Assembly: GCA_029269725.1 (NCBI GenBank)
Contig: JARJHS010000004.1
Span: 492,152-556,151 of the forward strand
Source of the DNA: Pollutibacter soli
GTDB lineage: Bacteria > Bacteroidota > Bacteroidia > Chitinophagales > Chitinophagaceae
Length of the DNA stretch: 64,000 nucleotides
Direction of reading: 5' to 3'
Shown here piece by piece: positions 63,215 through 64,000 of this stretch. The position numbers and the translations under genes are program-made. Below the pieces are notes generated by a model. It searched no databases and had not been told where the DNA came from. It saw nothing but the letters and a program-made list of their open reading frames with translations. Within the stretch, counting starts at the first letter, position 1. The number at the start of each line of letters is the position of its first letter.

Positions 63215-63256
63215 ATTACAGCAGGGCAATATTAAACCGAATACATGATAAAATGT

Positions 63257-64000
63257 TTATGAACTCTTCTTATTCAGACTGGAAATCTCCATTTGTTTTG
63301 CAATTTTCCTTTGGTTGAGCGTCGCTACTTTACCAACAACAATGATTGCAGGATTCGAAAGACCGGCATGTGCAGCTCTGTAGGCAATATCTTTCACTGT
63401 TCCTGTTATAGATTTCTGACTTAGCTCAGTACCATTTTGAATTATAGCAACCGGAATGTCTTTCTTCCCATGTTCCGCAAACAGCTCCATAATTTGTTCC
63501 AGTCTGCTCATAGCCATAAGGATAATGACTGTTGCGGAGGACTGTGCTGCGAGTTTGAGGTCAGCAGAAATTTCTCCGCTCATAGTTGTTCCCGTAGTCA
63601 CCCAGAAACTTTCGGCAGTTCCGCGGGCAGTCAATGGTATCATTTCAGAAGCAGGCACAGCCAGGGCACTTGAAATTCCAGGTATCATTTGCACTTTCAT
63701 CCCTGCTTCCTGTGCAGCATCAATTTCTTCCTGGGCCCTGCCAAAAACAAAAGGGTCTCCACCTTTTAATCTCACAATATTGGAAAATCTTTGGCCGTAT
63801 TCTATGATCAGGTCATTGATTTCCGACTGTGAAAGGGCATGACAGCCGTATCGTTTTCCAACAAATCGGCAGATGGCCCCTTCCTGCGCATATGAAAGAA
63901 TGGATTCGTTTACCAACGCATCGTACAAAATCACATCCGCTTTTTGCAGGACCTTAATAGCCTTAAGTGTGATCAGTTCCGGATCTCCAGGACCGGCCCC
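63257..64000 (-). CDS. cobA: Uroporphyrinogen-III C-methyltransferase, cut by the window end
   Basis: The frame is open to the window edge: GAGPGDPELITLKAIKVLQKADVILYDALV begins at 64000 and continues KGGDPFVFGRAQEEI, MIPGISSALAVPASEMIPLTARGTAE, WVTTGTT and VILMAMSRLEQI to LNQRKIAKQM, all SUMT signatures. The 248 residues present lack only the very start. It makes precorrin-2 for sirohaem, hence for nitrite or sulfite reductase. The Fnr-like gene follows 42 bases downstream. Confidence 0.93.
   Translation of the reverse strand, partial: GAGPGDPELITLKAIKVLQKADVILYDALVNESILSYAQEGAICRFVGKRYGCHALSQSEINDLIIEYGQRFSNIVRLKGGDPFVFGRAQEEIDAAQEAGMKVQMIPGISSALAVPASEMIPLTARGTAESFWVTTGTTMSGEISADLKLAAQSSATVIILMAMSRLEQIMELFAEHGKKDIPVAIIQNGTELSQKSITGTVKDIAYRAAHAGLSNPAIIVVGKVATLNQRKIAKQMEISSLNKKSS

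Overview
The window looks like a chromosomal segment of a Bacteroidota, probably a Chitinophagaceae-type organism (inference). It carries a SusC/SusD pair, many lipoproteins with short signal peptides ending in Cys-Lys/Arg, TAnnTTTG-type -7 promoter boxes, few Shine-Dalgarno sequences, and families typical of that group (DUF4394, DUF4136, PepSY-like, WYL, FAH). Nothing points to a prophage, a plasmid or a CRISPR locus. The only mobile element seen is a decayed IS1595-like remnant.

Layout. 1-93: 3' end of a tRNA-Ser and its terminator. 498-5045: minus-strand SNF2 helicase, an SDR, and a small membrane-protein locus that looks frameshifted. 5421-22498: a 17 kb all-plus-strand sugar catabolic locus. 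It holds a UxaA-type aldonate dehydratase, an AraC regulator, a gluconate-5-dehydrogenase-like SDR, two TIM-barrel isomerase/epimerases, an MFS sugar-acid importer, a secreted beta-propeller hydrolase, SusC, SusD, a DUF2961/GH172 hydrolase, and an FAH-superfamily enzyme closest to 2-keto-3-deoxy-pentonate dehydratases. Two of its transcription units share a 61-bp upstream element with half-sites spaced 21 bp, a plausible site for the local AraC protein. GH172 together with this FAH type suggests oxidative (Weimberg-like) catabolism of a furanoside sugar such as D-arabinose. That is inference.

22499-36900: a 145-bp tandem repeat, an Omp85-type barrel, an NHL propeller, the IS1595-like remnant with terminal inverted repeats, Ku, a stress-type SDR, a Kelch lipoprotein, a YdjM-like membrane hydrolase, a PLD-family cardiolipin synthase, a NitT/TauT-type ABC importer, a notable IxxNQxx heptad-repeat protein, a lipoprotein, and a frameshifted PKD-like gene. 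37178-40851: ROK kinase, SIS isomerase, GntR regulator and MFS exporter. 41274-43946: RtcB RNA ligase divergent from a WYL regulator, with two matching 21-bp palindromes between them.

44258-64000: mostly housekeeping and envelope genes. These are an amidohydrolase, tRNA-Pro(TGG), a fatty-acid desaturase, a PepSY-like protein, a DHFR-like reductase, an Na+/H+ antiporter, an FkbM methyltransferase, an AI-2E/PerM protein, UPF0114, an outer-membrane barrel, DUF4136, DUF502, a second amidohydrolase, a GH43 enzyme, a double DUF4394 lipoprotein, an Fnr-like regulator, and an uroporphyrinogen-III methyltransferase cut by the window end.

Two genome-wide themes stand out. First, intergenic space is filled with several families of short quasi-repeats: purine-rich tails directly after stop codons, and TCTGCG-type inverted repeats. 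Second, several genes are broken exactly at homopolymers, so some apparent frameshifts may be consensus errors of a draft assembly.
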